Part shown: positions 33,696 through 41,321 of the stretch, one piece after another
Numbering within the stretch: position 1 is the stretch's first letter
Layout of the letters: each line of letters starts with the position of its first letter
Assembly: GCF_001942625.1 (NCBI RefSeq)
Contig: NZ_MLCL01000086.1
Coordinates: 62,001 to 126,000, forward strand
Direction: 5' to 3'
Length of the DNA stretch: 64,000 bases
Source of the DNA: Mycobacterium syngnathidarum
GTDB lineage: Bacteria; Actinomycetota; Actinomycetes; Mycobacteriales; Mycobacteriaceae
Position numbers and translations under genes: made by a program
The notes under the pieces: model-generated
What the model was told of the DNA's origin: nothing
What the model saw: only the letters and a program-made list of their open reading frames with translations
Databases searched by the model: none

Positions 33696-35177
33696 ATGGG
33701 GGCGATCCGGCTCAGCGTGAGTTACGCGGCCAGACAGATCTACGCGCAGACCACCGCTGCGGCCGCGGTCACACTCGTGGTGCTGGCGCTGAGCCGCAAC
33801 ACCGTCGGTGATGCGCGCGAGCTGATGACCCAGGCGAATCTGATCGCGCTGATCGCACTGATGGTCGCGGCCGCGATCGTCGACACCGTCGTCGGCTGGG
33901 TCAATGTCCATCCGACGTTCAAATGGTTTGCCGCGGGCAAGGATCCGACACCGAAACAGCAGCAGGCGGCCATGCGTATCGCGCCGCGTCAGACCATCAT
34001 CCAGTTCACCACCTGGGCAGTGAGCGCAGTCGTGTACACGCTGCTGAACCTCGACGCAGGCGGTGGTGTCGCCTATGTGATGGGCGGTGCGATCCTCTTC
34101 GGCGGCGTAGCTGCGGCCTGTATGGGATTCCTGGTGACCCAACGGATGTTGCGGCCGATCGTCGCCGCGTCGTTGACTGCGTCCTCTGCCGCGATCGTCC
34201 GGATGCCCGGCGTGCTGGCGCGCCTGATCACGATCTGGACCCTGTTCAGCGGGTTGCCCCTGGCCGGCATCGCCATGATCGTGCTGGCGCGCTCGAACGG
34301 CTGGTTCGTGCAGAAGACAGCGCCCGTCGAGGCGGCGGTGCTGGTGGTGGCGGTCATCTCGCTGGTCTTCGGGCTTCGGTCGATGGTGCTGGTGGCGCGG
34401 TCGGTATCGGACCCGGTCGGGGAAGTCGTGCTGGCCATGAAAGCCGTCGAACGAGGCTGGTCCGGTGTCTCGGTCAAGGTGTACGAGTCGTCCGAGATAG
34501 GCCGGCTCCAGTACGGATTCAACCGGATGCTGGCGGGGCTGGCTGAGCGAAATCGGTTGCGGGACCTGTTCGGTCGCTATGTCGGGGTCGACGTGGCCCG
34601 TCACGCGCTGCAGCAGGGCGCGGCGGTCACCGGTGACGTCCGGGAGGCGGCCGTGCTCTACGTCGACCTGGTCGGCTCTACCGCGTTGGGGGCGTCGCGG
34701 CCGCCGCAGGAGGTCGCGCAACTGCTCAACGGCTTCTTCAAGATCGTGGTGGACACCGTCGAGCGGCATCACGGCCTGATCAACAAGTTCGAGGGTGACG
34801 CCGTGCTGGCGGTGTTCGGCGCACCGCTCCGGCTGGACAATCCGGCCTCTTCGGCGCTGGCCACCGCGCGGGCGCTGGTGCCACGGCTGCACGAGCTCCC
34901 CGATGTGGAGTTCGGCGTGGGCATTTCGTGTGGAACGGTGTTCGCGGGAAACATCGGTGCCGAGAACCGCTACGAGTACACCGTGATCGGTGATGCGGTC
35001 AACGAGGCGGCGCGGCTGGCCGACCACGCCAAGGATCGCGAGTCCACGGTGTTGTGTTCGGGGAGTGCGCTGGCCCATGCCGACGCCGACGAGGGCCAGC
35101 ATTGGGTGGTCCGCGGTTCAACTGTGCTGCGTGGCCGCTCGACGGCCACCGTCTTCGCCGAGCCGGTCACCCTTTAG
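33696..35177 (+). CDS. Membrane-anchored class III adenylate cyclase with HAMP domain
   Basis: 493 residues. The N-terminal ~250 residues contain about six hydrophobic segments, for example TTAAAAVTLVVLALS and LIALIALMVAAAIVDTVVG. A HAMP-like linker follows (SDPVGEVVLAMKAVERG). The cyclase domain has the metal Asp in VLYVDLVGST and NKFEGDAVLAVFG, and the transition-state Asn/Arg in YTVIGDAVNEAARL. This is the layout of the Rv1318c-Rv1320c/Rv3645 cyclases. It makes cAMP at the membrane in response to an unknown signal; Rv3645-type cyclases are linked to fatty-acid and cholesterol use in M. tuberculosis. Placement behind a TetR-controlled crotonase is notable. Confidence 0.93.
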   Translation: MGAIRLSVSYAARQIYAQTTAAAAVTLVVLALSRNTVGDARELMTQANLIALIALMVAAAIVDTVVGWVNVHPTFKWFAAGKDPTPKQQQAAMRIAPRQTIIQFTTWAVSAVVYTLLNLDAGGGVAYVMGGAILFGGVAAACMGFLVTQRMLRPIVAASLTASSAAIVRMPGVLARLITIWTLFSGLPLAGIAMIVLARSNGWFVQKTAPVEAAVLVVAVISLVFGLRSMVLVARSVSDPVGEVVLAMKAVERGWSGVSVKVYESSEIGRLQYGFNRMLAGLAERNRLRDLFGRYVGVDVARHALQQGAAVTGDVREAAVLYVDLVGSTALGASRPPQEVAQLLNGFFKIVVDTVERHHGLINKFEGDAVLAVFGAPLRLDNPASSALATARALVPRLHELPDVEFGVGISCGTVFAGNIGAENRYEYTVIGDAVNEAARLADHAKDRESTVLCSGSALAHADADEGQHWVVRGSTVLRGRSTATVFAEPVTL

Positions 35178-35239
35178 CGCGAGCAGACGCAGAATCGCAT
35201 GAATCCGTGTGCCGGAGTGCGATTCTGTGTCTGCTCGCG
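35178..35239. terminator. Long inverted repeat between convergent genes
   Basis: A 22-nt arm (35178-35199, starting CGCGAGCAGACGC) pairs with 35218-35239 at 21 of 22 positions, the exception being a G-U pair; the loop is 18 nt. It fills the gap between the cyclase stop and the stop of the convergent ACAD gene. A bidirectional terminator is the simplest reading; the arm also resembles the arms of the 60-bp repeats at 49517 and 50501, suggesting a dispersed repeat family. Confidence 0.7.
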
Positions 35240-35245
35240 GGGAAA

Positions 35246-36046
35246 CTAAAGCTGGGCCAGGCGGGGCACGGTCCCTCGGGCACGCAGGCCGGCACCGGCC
35301 TTGCGGGTGAGTTCCCGTGAGCTGCCCAGCAATCCGTCGAGCACCAGGACGCGCTTGACGTGGGTGTGCAGCTCATGTTCCTCGGTGAAACCGATACCGC
35401 CGAGCACCTGCTGGCAGTGCTTGGCCGCGGTCAGCGCGGCCTTGCCCGCAGCGGCCTTGGCCAGCAGCGAGTTCAGGTCGACGTTGTCGGCGCCGGGCAG
35501 GCTCAGTGTCGCCTCGGCACCTTCGATGGCCACGAGAGTCTCTGCCAGGCGGTGCCGGACAGCCTGGAAGGACGAAATCGGCTTGCCGAACTGGACCCGG
35601 TCCAGTGCGTGCTGTCGGGCCAGGGCCAGCATCCCCCGGGCCGAACCGACGAGCCACCAGCCCAATGCGCGACGAGCCTCCGAGATCCGCAGCAGCTGGC
35701 CGTCGGGTACCTGCTTCAGCGGCAGTCCACCCAGCGTCGGGTTTTCCGGGGATTCCCCACGTTCCCACACCACCCAGGTACCACCGGCATAGGGCATCGG
35801 CGGCGTACCGCCGGGCAGGCCCCCGATGGTCTCCAGGAGAACATCGTTGAGAACCGAAGCGTGTGAACCGGTTTCTCCGAGCAGCCGGAACACCAGCGGC
35901 ATGGCGACCTCCGGCATGTCGGACAGCATCTCGGCCCAGCCGAGTTCAGCCAGCGCAGCATCCAGTTTGGCGCCGGATGCCGACAGCATGGTCTTGCGGA
36001 GTGTGTCTTCGAGCAGGCCCAGTGATTCGGTGTCCAAATCGGTCAC
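35246..36046 (-). CDS. Acyl-CoA dehydrogenase, small-subunit type
   Basis: 266 residues, much shorter than a full ACAD. The N-terminal helical region is divergent (LLEDTLRKTMLSASGAKLDA), but the C-terminal domain has ARQHALDRVQFGKPISSFQAVRH and QQVLGGIGFTEEHELHTHVKR, the last being the partner-FAD contact. No C-terminal catalytic Glu. It is encoded 4 bp after a full-length ACAD (36051-37172) and should form a heteromeric FadE complex with it, like FadE26/27 or FadE28/29. Last gene of the minus-strand Rieske operon. Confidence 0.9.
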   Translation of the reverse strand: MTDLDTESLGLLEDTLRKTMLSASGAKLDAALAELGWAEMLSDMPEVAMPLVFRLLGETGSHASVLNDVLLETIGGLPGGTPPMPYAGGTWVVWERGESPENPTLGGLPLKQVPDGQLLRISEARRALGWWLVGSARGMLALARQHALDRVQFGKPISSFQAVRHRLAETLVAIEGAEATLSLPGADNVDLNSLLAKAAAGKAALTAAKHCQQVLGGIGFTEEHELHTHVKRVLVLDGLLGSSRELTRKAGAGLRARGTVPRLAQL

Positions 36047-36050
36047 GCCT

Positions 36051-37172
36051 TCACTCCTTCCCGAGGTCCAGCAGTCGGCGCGCGATGATGTTGCGCTGCA
36101 CTTCAGCTGTGCCGCCGTAGATGGTCGACGCCCGCGAATACAGATACTCGGTGCGCCATTCGGAGTCTTCGAGCTCGATGACGCCGGGCATCAGGTTGCG
36201 CGCGGTGTCGTAGAGCAATTGTTCGGCGCCGGCCAGCAGCACCTTGTCGATCGAGGTGTCCGGTCCGAGCTTGTGGCCGTCGGCCAGCCGGTGCTGAGTT
36301 GCCGCGGAACGGCAGCGCAAGGTGTGCAAGGCCAGATAGACCTCGCCGAGGTCCGGATCCACCACCTGCCCTTGCCGTTTCACCGCTTCGACCAGGGCGT
36401 CGAAACGTGAGTACAGGTAGGCGATGCGCTGCCAGAAGCAGGTCGAGCGCTCATAGGGCAGCAGATCCATCGCCAGCTGCCAGCCGTCGCCCGGGTTGCC
36501 GAGCATCCGGCTCGCGTCGACCTCGACATCATCGAAGTACACCTCGCAGAACTCGTCGACATCGTGCATGGTGCGTAGCGGCCGGACCGTGATACCGGGG
36601 GAGTCGGTGTCGACGAAGAAGGCCGTGATCGCCTGATGGTTGGGAGTGTCCGCATCGCCGGTGCGGGTCAGCAAGATGCACCGGTGTGAGTACTGCGCGA
36701 AGCTGGTCCAGACCTTCTGGCCGTTGATCACCCATTTGTCGCCCCGTTGCACAGCGCGCGTGGTCAGCGAGGCCAGGTCGCTGCCCGAGCCCGGTTCGGA
36801 GAAGCCTTGGCACCATTGCTCTTCGCCGGACAGCAGTTTCGGCACCATCTCGGCGGCCAGTTCCTTGGGCGCGTAGTCGATCATCGTCGGCGCCAGCACT
36901 TCCAGCATCGAATACGGGCCGGGCTCGGCCAGCCTGCGGCCCACGACCTCCTCGCCGACGATGGCGCGCAGCATCTCCGGACCGCCCAGCCCGCCGGCAT
37001 GCTCGGGCCAGCCGTAGCGGCTCCAGCCGCCGGCGTACAGCGCCTTCTGCACGCGGGCGAACTGACGCATGTGACCTGAAAGCGAATGGTCTTCCGGTGC
37101 CGTCAGGTCGTTCTCGGCGAGCCAGTCCTGCAGCGCCGTACGGAATTTCGCGGGTTCGAAAAGCTCGCTCAT
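36051..37172 (-). CDS. Acyl-CoA dehydrogenase, large-subunit type
   Basis: 373 residues. WCQGFSEPGSGSDLASLTTRA is the substrate/FAD loop at about residues 118-138, and STIYGGTAEVQRNIIARRLL is the C-terminal FAD-binding tail, in which the catalytic Glu position is Gly. This again suggests the FAD-binding half of a heteromer with the product of the next gene. It starts in an ATGA overlap with the NTF2-fold gene upstream. The expected reaction is acyl-CoA alpha,beta-dehydrogenation. Confidence 0.92.
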   Translation of the reverse strand: MSELFEPAKFRTALQDWLAENDLTAPEDHSLSGHMRQFARVQKALYAGGWSRYGWPEHAGGLGGPEMLRAIVGEEVVGRRLAEPGPYSMLEVLAPTMIDYAPKELAAEMVPKLLSGEEQWCQGFSEPGSGSDLASLTTRAVQRGDKWVINGQKVWTSFAQYSHRCILLTRTGDADTPNHQAITAFFVDTDSPGITVRPLRTMHDVDEFCEVYFDDVEVDASRMLGNPGDGWQLAMDLLPYERSTCFWQRIAYLYSRFDALVEAVKRQGQVVDPDLGEVYLALHTLRCRSAATQHRLADGHKLGPDTSIDKVLLAGAEQLLYDTARNLMPGVIELEDSEWRTEYLYSRASTIYGGTAEVQRNIIARRLLDLGKE

Positions 37173-37621
37173 CCGGCTTCCGGCCTGCCGATCGCATGCG
37201 GCCGGCCATGGTCGTGATCACCACTGCGCCGGATGAAGGTCATCGCCCGGGTCTTGAGCCGCCAGCCCTCGGCGGTCCGCACGTAGGTGTCGCGGTAGTA
37301 GCCGATGCGCATGTCGTGCTTGGAGTGCTCGATGAAGCAGAGCGGTTGCGTGCCTTTTGCAGTGTTGCGGGTGTCGTCATCGTCGAATTCGATCAACGCT
37401 GTTCCGGTCATGAACAGGCCCTTGGGGGCGGCGTCGACGAGCACGGGGAAGCGATTGAGCGTGTAGGTCTCGCCAAAGGCGCTGTAGGTGCCGTCGGGGG
37501 TGAAAACGCTGATCAGTCCATCGATGTCGCCCTGGGTGATGGTGACCGCGTACTTGGCGAGCACCTGCTGGATCTCGATCAGATCCTCGGTGCGGCTCGG
37601 CTTGTCAGTTGATGTGGTCAT
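37169..37621 (-). CDS. SnoaL/NTF2-fold protein
   Basis: 150 residues. EDLIEIQQVLAKYAVTITQGDID followed by LISVFTPDGTYSAFGETY and a C-terminal GYYRDTYVRTAEGWRLKTRA is the typical SnoaL-like polyketide-cyclase/nuclear-transport-factor fold (one helix pair and a curved sheet). Members are small isomerases, hydratases or dehydratases; the same fold forms the bile-acid 7alpha-dehydratase and the beta subunits of Rieske oxygenases. In this operon it could be a dehydratase or, less likely, a structural subunit for the Rieske protein. It overlaps both neighbours (17 bp upstream, 4 bp downstream). Confidence 0.85.
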   Translation of the reverse strand: MTTSTDKPSRTEDLIEIQQVLAKYAVTITQGDIDGLISVFTPDGTYSAFGETYTLNRFPVLVDAAPKGLFMTGTALIEFDDDDTRNTAKGTQPLCFIEHSKHDMRIGYYRDTYVRTAEGWRLKTRAMTFIRRSGDHDHGRPHAIGRPEAG

Positions 37622-38855
37622 TGCGGAAGACCTTACCGCCTTTCATTACAAAATCCACATGTTGTGTAACGCTGATGTCCTCGAGGGGGTTTCCCGGCAC
37701 CGCGATGATGTCGGCGAGCAGCCCTTCGGCCAGTCGGCCGCGGTCGGTGACGTTGATCAGATCTGCGGCGATCGTGGTGGCCGAGCGCAGTACCGCGGCC
37801 GGCGGCATGCCCCACTCGACCAGTGTGACGAGCTCGTCGGCATTCTTCCCGTGCGGGATGGCGGGTGCGTCGGTGCCGACAGCGATCTTCACCCCGGCCT
37901 CGTACGCGGCCTTGATGGATGTCTCGGCCTTCGGGAACATCTCGGCGGCTTTGTCCTGCAAGACTTTCGGCGCCTTGGAGACATCCATGGCCTGGGCCAG
38001 GCGACGGGTGGTGACCAGGAACCGGTCGTTGTCGACGAGCATCTGGATCGCTTCGTCGTCCATCAGGAAGCCGTGCTCGATGCAGTCGATGCCGCAGTCC
38101 ACGGCATGTTTGACGGCCTCGGCGCCGTGGGTGTGGGCCGCGACGCGCAGTCCGCGCCGGTGGGCCTCATCGACGATGACACGCAACTCTTCGTCCGAAT
38201 AGTGTTGTGCCCCGGCCTCACCGGTGAGTGACATGACGCCACCTGAGCAACACACCTTGATCAGCTGGGCCCCGTGCTTGATCTGGTAGCGCACCGCCTT
38301 GCGGATCTCGTCGACCCCGTTGGCGATGCCTTCCTCGATGGTCAACTCCAGAACGCCGGGCATGAATGCCGCGAACATCGTCGGATCGAGATGTCCGCCG
38401 GTGGGGGTGATGGCGTGGCCTGCGGGGACGATGCGCGGACCGTCGATCCAGCCGGCGTCGATGGCCTTGCCCAAGGCGACGTCGAGCAGGTAGCCGCCGG
38501 TTTTGACGAACAATCCGAGGTTGCGCACGGTGGTGAACCCGGCGCGCAGGGTGCGGCGGGCATTGCCCACCGCGCGCAGTACGCGGGTCGGGGGATCGTC
38601 CTGCACCTGGGACAGGCCCGGGTTCTCGCCGCGGCCGCCCATGAGCAGGTTGACTTCCATGTCCATCAGGCCGGGCAGCAAGATCGAGTCGCCGAGATCG
38701 ACAACCTCGTCATTGGGACCGATAACTGTGTCTGATGTGCCGTCTCCGACGGCGACGATGCGGTCCCCGTCGACACGGACAATGCCGGGACGAATGATCG
38801 TCCCGGCATCGACGTCGACCAGACCCGCGGCTTTGAGGGTCAGTACGTTCGACAC
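37605..38855 (-). CDS. Metal-dependent amidohydrolase-superfamily protein lacking HxH
   Basis: 416 residues from GTG 38855, 2 bp after the preceding stop. The N-terminal beta-sandwich and barrel are clear (DSILLPGLMDMEVNLLMGG; VAAHTHGAEAVKH; VGTDAP). K200 (LIKVCCSGG, the carbamylation site), H241/H243, H261 and the late Asp are kept, but the first-strand HxH is E67 and N69. This resembles Xaa-Pro dipeptidase/imidazolonepropionase-like amidohydrolases with an altered alpha-metal site. It may act with one metal, on an unknown amide, lactone or enamide. Confidence 0.88.
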   Translation of the reverse strand: MSNVLTLKAAGLVDVDAGTIIRPGIVRVDGDRIVAVGDGTSDTVIGPNDEVVDLGDSILLPGLMDMEVNLLMGGRGENPGLSQVQDDPPTRVLRAVGNARRTLRAGFTTVRNLGLFVKTGGYLLDVALGKAIDAGWIDGPRIVPAGHAITPTGGHLDPTMFAAFMPGVLELTIEEGIANGVDEIRKAVRYQIKHGAQLIKVCCSGGVMSLTGEAGAQHYSDEELRVIVDEAHRRGLRVAAHTHGAEAVKHAVDCGIDCIEHGFLMDDEAIQMLVDNDRFLVTTRRLAQAMDVSKAPKVLQDKAAEMFPKAETSIKAAYEAGVKIAVGTDAPAIPHGKNADELVTLVEWGMPPAAVLRSATTIAADLINVTDRGRLAEGLLADIIAVPGNPLEDISVTQHVDFVMKGGKVFRNDHIN

Positions 38856-38857
38856 GC

Positions 38858-39187
38858 CTAGACCACCGGCTCCTTGATCAAGTTGATGTAGGCAGCACCG
38901 CTGTCGAGCACGCGCGGTTGCTTCCACACCTCCACCGGAAAGCTGACTTGGACGATCGACTGACCCAGGTGCACAAGGGCTTTGGCGTCGTCGGGCATGC
39001 TCGCCAGAGGGAAGCGGGCATCCACGTAGACCATGATGTCCTCCAGCCGCGCCATCCCGGCGTCGTAGAGCTCCTGCATCTCGTCCATCGTCGAGTTCAG
39101 GCGCTTCTGGTAGCGCTCCTCCTCGGTGGGCAGACACCAATCGCTGAACCGCTCCAGATCGGCGAATTCCTCGGGCAGCTTAGACAT
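38858..39187 (-). CDS. Small protein coupled to a Rieske oxygenase, function unknown
   Basis: 109 residues from the ATG at 39187, which overlaps the Rieske stop by 8 bp; a longer frame upstream runs inside the Rieske gene and looks non-coding. The protein is acidic and helical at the start (LPEEFADLERFSDWCLPTEE, then RYQKRLNSTMDEMQELYDAG), followed by a hydrophobic beta-rich half. No family recognised. Its tight coupling suggests a small subunit or accessory factor of the Rieske enzyme; this is inference only. Confidence 0.8.
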   Translation of the reverse strand: MSKLPEEFADLERFSDWCLPTEEERYQKRLNSTMDEMQELYDAGMARLEDIMVYVDARFPLASMPDDAKALVHLGQSIVQVSFPVEVWKQPRVLDSGAAYINLIKEPVV

Positions 39188-40520
39188 TGACTTCATCCTT
39201 CTTGTCAGCACCGGCGTGCTTGCCATTGGTCGAACCATTGCCGTTGGCCTTGGTCTCTTGGTACCGGTCCACGTACTTGTGCGCAGTGTGGTGCAGGTGG
39301 CGTAGAAGAATTTCCTGATCGCACAGCGGGAAGTCGAGTACGGCACGGGTGCCGATCTGCGTCTGCGTGGCTTCGAGCGTGTTGGCGTCCTGGAACGCGT
39401 ACTCCTTGAACGTGACCGCGGCCAGCTCCTGGGAGAGCCGTTCGCGCAGGTTCTTCGGCGGCACGAAATACAGGTCGGCCTCGAAGATGTGGCTGTCCAC
39501 GCCGGTGGGCCAGTAGTTGTAGGTCAGATACCAGCCCGGCGCCCAGAAGAGCAGGGTGAAGTTCGGGAAGAACTCGAAAGAGTCCTGACCCCACGTCGGG
39601 TGCCGGCCGGGGTTGATCGCCGGCGGCAACTCGTCGGGCAGGATGCCCTTGATGTCGGGGCGATCCCACGGCCCGAACAGGCCACTGTGCAGGATGCGCT
39701 CGATGGGCTTGACCATCTTGAGGTCCTTCGGCGGGCTCATGCCGCCCCAGGACGAGATCATCGAGTGATCGCCCTTGATGTCGTAGTGCAGCGCCTCGAA
39801 GCCGAACTTGGCCAGCTTCTCGGCTTCCTCCTTCTCGGCCTGCTTCATGTGCAGGATCGGCGCGTGGTAGAACTCGACGAATGCGTCGATGAACAACTTC
39901 CAGTTGGCCTTGATCTCAGAGCGGTAGCTGTAGTGCTCGGTCATCTCGTGGAAGGGATAACCCTTGAGACCCTCGGCGAACTCACCCAGGTACTCCTCCA
40001 GCGACACGGCGTCGTCGTCGAAGTTGACGAAGATGAAGCCTTCCCACACCTCGCAGCGCACCGGCTTGAGCGGGTAGTCGGCCTTGTCGACGTCGAAGAA
40101 TTCCTGCTCCTGCTGGATGAAGGTCAGGTCGCCCTTGAGGTTGTAGCGCCAGGCGTGGTACTTGCAGACGAACTGGCGGCAGCTGCCGGACACTTCTTCG
40201 CCGGGGTAGTCGTTCCACACCAGTTTGTTGCCGCGGTGGCGGCACAGGTTGTAGAAGGCTCGGATCTGCTCACCGTCGTTCACGATGACGATCGACGTGC
40301 CCGGGCCGACCGACGGCAGCTCACGGGTGATGTAGCTGCCTTTCTTGGGGATCAGCTCGACGCGGCCCATCTGCAGCCAGGTCTTGCGGAAGATGGCTTG
40401 CTGCTCCAGCTTCCAGTGCTCGGGATCGATCGAATCCTCGTAGTTGACCGGGGCGGTGCCGAGTTCGGGCCAGTTCTCGGTCCAGCTGCCCGCAGCCGGC
40501 TTCGGGAAGAACGCCATCAT
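39180..40520 (-). CDS. Rieske non-heme iron oxygenase, alpha subunit
   Basis: 446 residues; ATG at 40520 or 40517. The Rieske cluster ligands are C93, H95, C119 and H122 (NLCRHRGNK; FVCKYHAW). The mononuclear iron site is in NWKLFIDAFVEFYHAPILH with H219 and H224; D212 and E216 bracket the bridging position. It would hydroxylate an aromatic or alicyclic substrate using O2 and two electrons. No beta subunit, ferredoxin or reductase gene is adjacent, so it is probably a homo-oligomeric alpha-only oxygenase, like KshA, with its reductase encoded elsewhere. The C-terminal 25 residues are low-complexity (Asn/Gly/Lys). Confidence 0.93.
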   Translation of the reverse strand: MMAFFPKPAAGSWTENWPELGTAPVNYEDSIDPEHWKLEQQAIFRKTWLQMGRVELIPKKGSYITRELPSVGPGTSIVIVNDGEQIRAFYNLCRHRGNKLVWNDYPGEEVSGSCRQFVCKYHAWRYNLKGDLTFIQQEQEFFDVDKADYPLKPVRCEVWEGFIFVNFDDDAVSLEEYLGEFAEGLKGYPFHEMTEHYSYRSEIKANWKLFIDAFVEFYHAPILHMKQAEKEEAEKLAKFGFEALHYDIKGDHSMISSWGGMSPPKDLKMVKPIERILHSGLFGPWDRPDIKGILPDELPPAINPGRHPTWGQDSFEFFPNFTLLFWAPGWYLTYNYWPTGVDSHIFEADLYFVPPKNLRERLSQELAAVTFKEYAFQDANTLEATQTQIGTRAVLDFPLCDQEILLRHLHHTAHKYVDRYQETKANGNGSTNGKHAGADKKDEVNV

Positions 40521-40553
40521 CTACCTACTTTCTTTCTCAAGCCTTGTTCGGGC

Positions 40554-41084
40554 TCAGTGGCCGGATTCCGGCGCTATTCCAAAGGTGTTGTAAGCCATGG
40601 CCATCAGGCCATAGCCGCCGATCGTGAAAACCAGGTCCATCCGCTGCTGCTCGGAGAGGTGCTCGCTGAGGGCGGCCCAAGTGACGTCCGATATCCGCGA
40701 CTCCCCATCGAGTTCGTCGACGGAATTGATCACGTGCTGATCGAGGGGAGTCGTCCCTTCGCCGCTGGTGCTGCTCGCGATCTGCTCATCGGTGAGTCCC
40801 TCGGCCTTGCCGATGAATGCGTGGTGCGTCCATTCGTACTCGCACTGGCGCCGGTGGGCGATCCGCAGGATGGCGAGCTCGCGTATCTGCGCGTCGAGGG
40901 TCGAGCGGAACAGCAGGTGATTGCTGAACCGGAGGAACGCCTTGGTCAGCGCGGGGTGGCGGGCGAGCGTGGACAGTGCGGTCCCCGCACCCTCGGGATT
41001 GAGCCGCTCCGCCGGAAGCATGACCGACAGTGCTCGTCGCACATCGTCGTCCCACTCCTCGGCGGGCAAAGGGGCCAAGCGCAC
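40554..41084 (-). CDS. Carboxymuconolactone decarboxylase-family (AhpD-like) protein
   Basis: 176 residues from GTG 41084 with AGGAGA 8 bp upstream. LDAQIRELAILRIAHRRQCEYEWTHHAFIG carries the family's E...W..H pattern. The usual CxxC of AhpD peroxidases is absent (only one Cys here), so it is more like gamma-carboxymuconolactone decarboxylase relatives. As first gene of the Rieske operon it may decarboxylate or isomerise a ring-derived product, or protect against peroxide. The GAGAAT box copy at 41129 lies 45 bp upstream. Confidence 0.88.
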   Translation of the reverse strand: MRLAPLPAEEWDDDVRRALSVMLPAERLNPEGAGTALSTLARHPALTKAFLRFSNHLLFRSTLDAQIRELAILRIAHRRQCEYEWTHHAFIGKAEGLTDEQIASSTSGEGTTPLDQHVINSVDELDGESRISDVTWAALSEHLSEQQRMDLVFTIGGYGLMAMAYNTFGIAPESGH

Positions 41085-41128
41085 GGGATGGTTCTCCTCT
41101 CGATGACCCGGCTGTGACTCTCGGTTGC

Positions 41129-41143
41129 GAGAATCAGGTTCTC
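41129..41143. promoter_or_regulatory. Imperfect operator box before the Rieske operon
   Basis: GAGAATCAGGTTCTC fits the box with one mismatch. It lies 45 bp upstream of the carboxymuconolactone decarboxylase-family gene on the minus strand. Confidence 0.65.
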
Positions 41144-41246
41144 ATTTCCGACTAAGAGGTTTCCATCTTTTGCGTCGATGGTCAACAAGAAGGCGCGAGT
41201 TTCTCCGGTGACCTGGCCAAATCTGCTTGTCAACCGGCTCAGACAT

Positions 41247-41275
41247 TGATTCTCTCTAGATGAGAAGATAGTTTT
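41247..41275 (+). promoter_or_regulatory. Possible promoter of the amidohydrolase-ACAD operon
   Basis: TTGATT at 41247-41252, 17-bp spacer, TAGTTT at 41270-41275. The -10 lies inside the operator-like sequence at 41263-41279, as at 32746. Confidence 0.4.
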
Positions 41276-41279
41276 CTCC
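41263..41279. promoter_or_regulatory. Operator-like box with longer spacing
   Basis: GAGAAGATAGTTTTCTC has GAGAA/TTCTC arms 2 bp further apart than the consensus. Half sites ATTCTC (41250-41255) and GAGAA (41285-41289) flank it, giving a cluster of half sites 43 bp upstream of the start at 41322. Confidence 0.5.
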
Positions 41280-41321
41280 CATAGAGAACCAATGTGACGG
41301 TCCATGGAACGGAGCGAGGCA

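Noticed and set aside
33672..35102. Minus-strand frame of about 476 codons opposite the adenylate cyclase
   Set aside because: Arg/His-rich translation without domains; the plus-strand cyclase has complete catalytic motifs.
39489..41117. Plus-strand frame of about 542 codons opposite the Rieske gene
   Set aside because: Antisense to a Rieske oxygenase with all metal ligands; it also crosses a real intergenic region.
41249..41267. ATTCTC...GAGAA in outward-facing order as another full operator
   Set aside because: Half sites are in the wrong order for the consensus palindrome; kept only as flanking half sites of the 41263 element.
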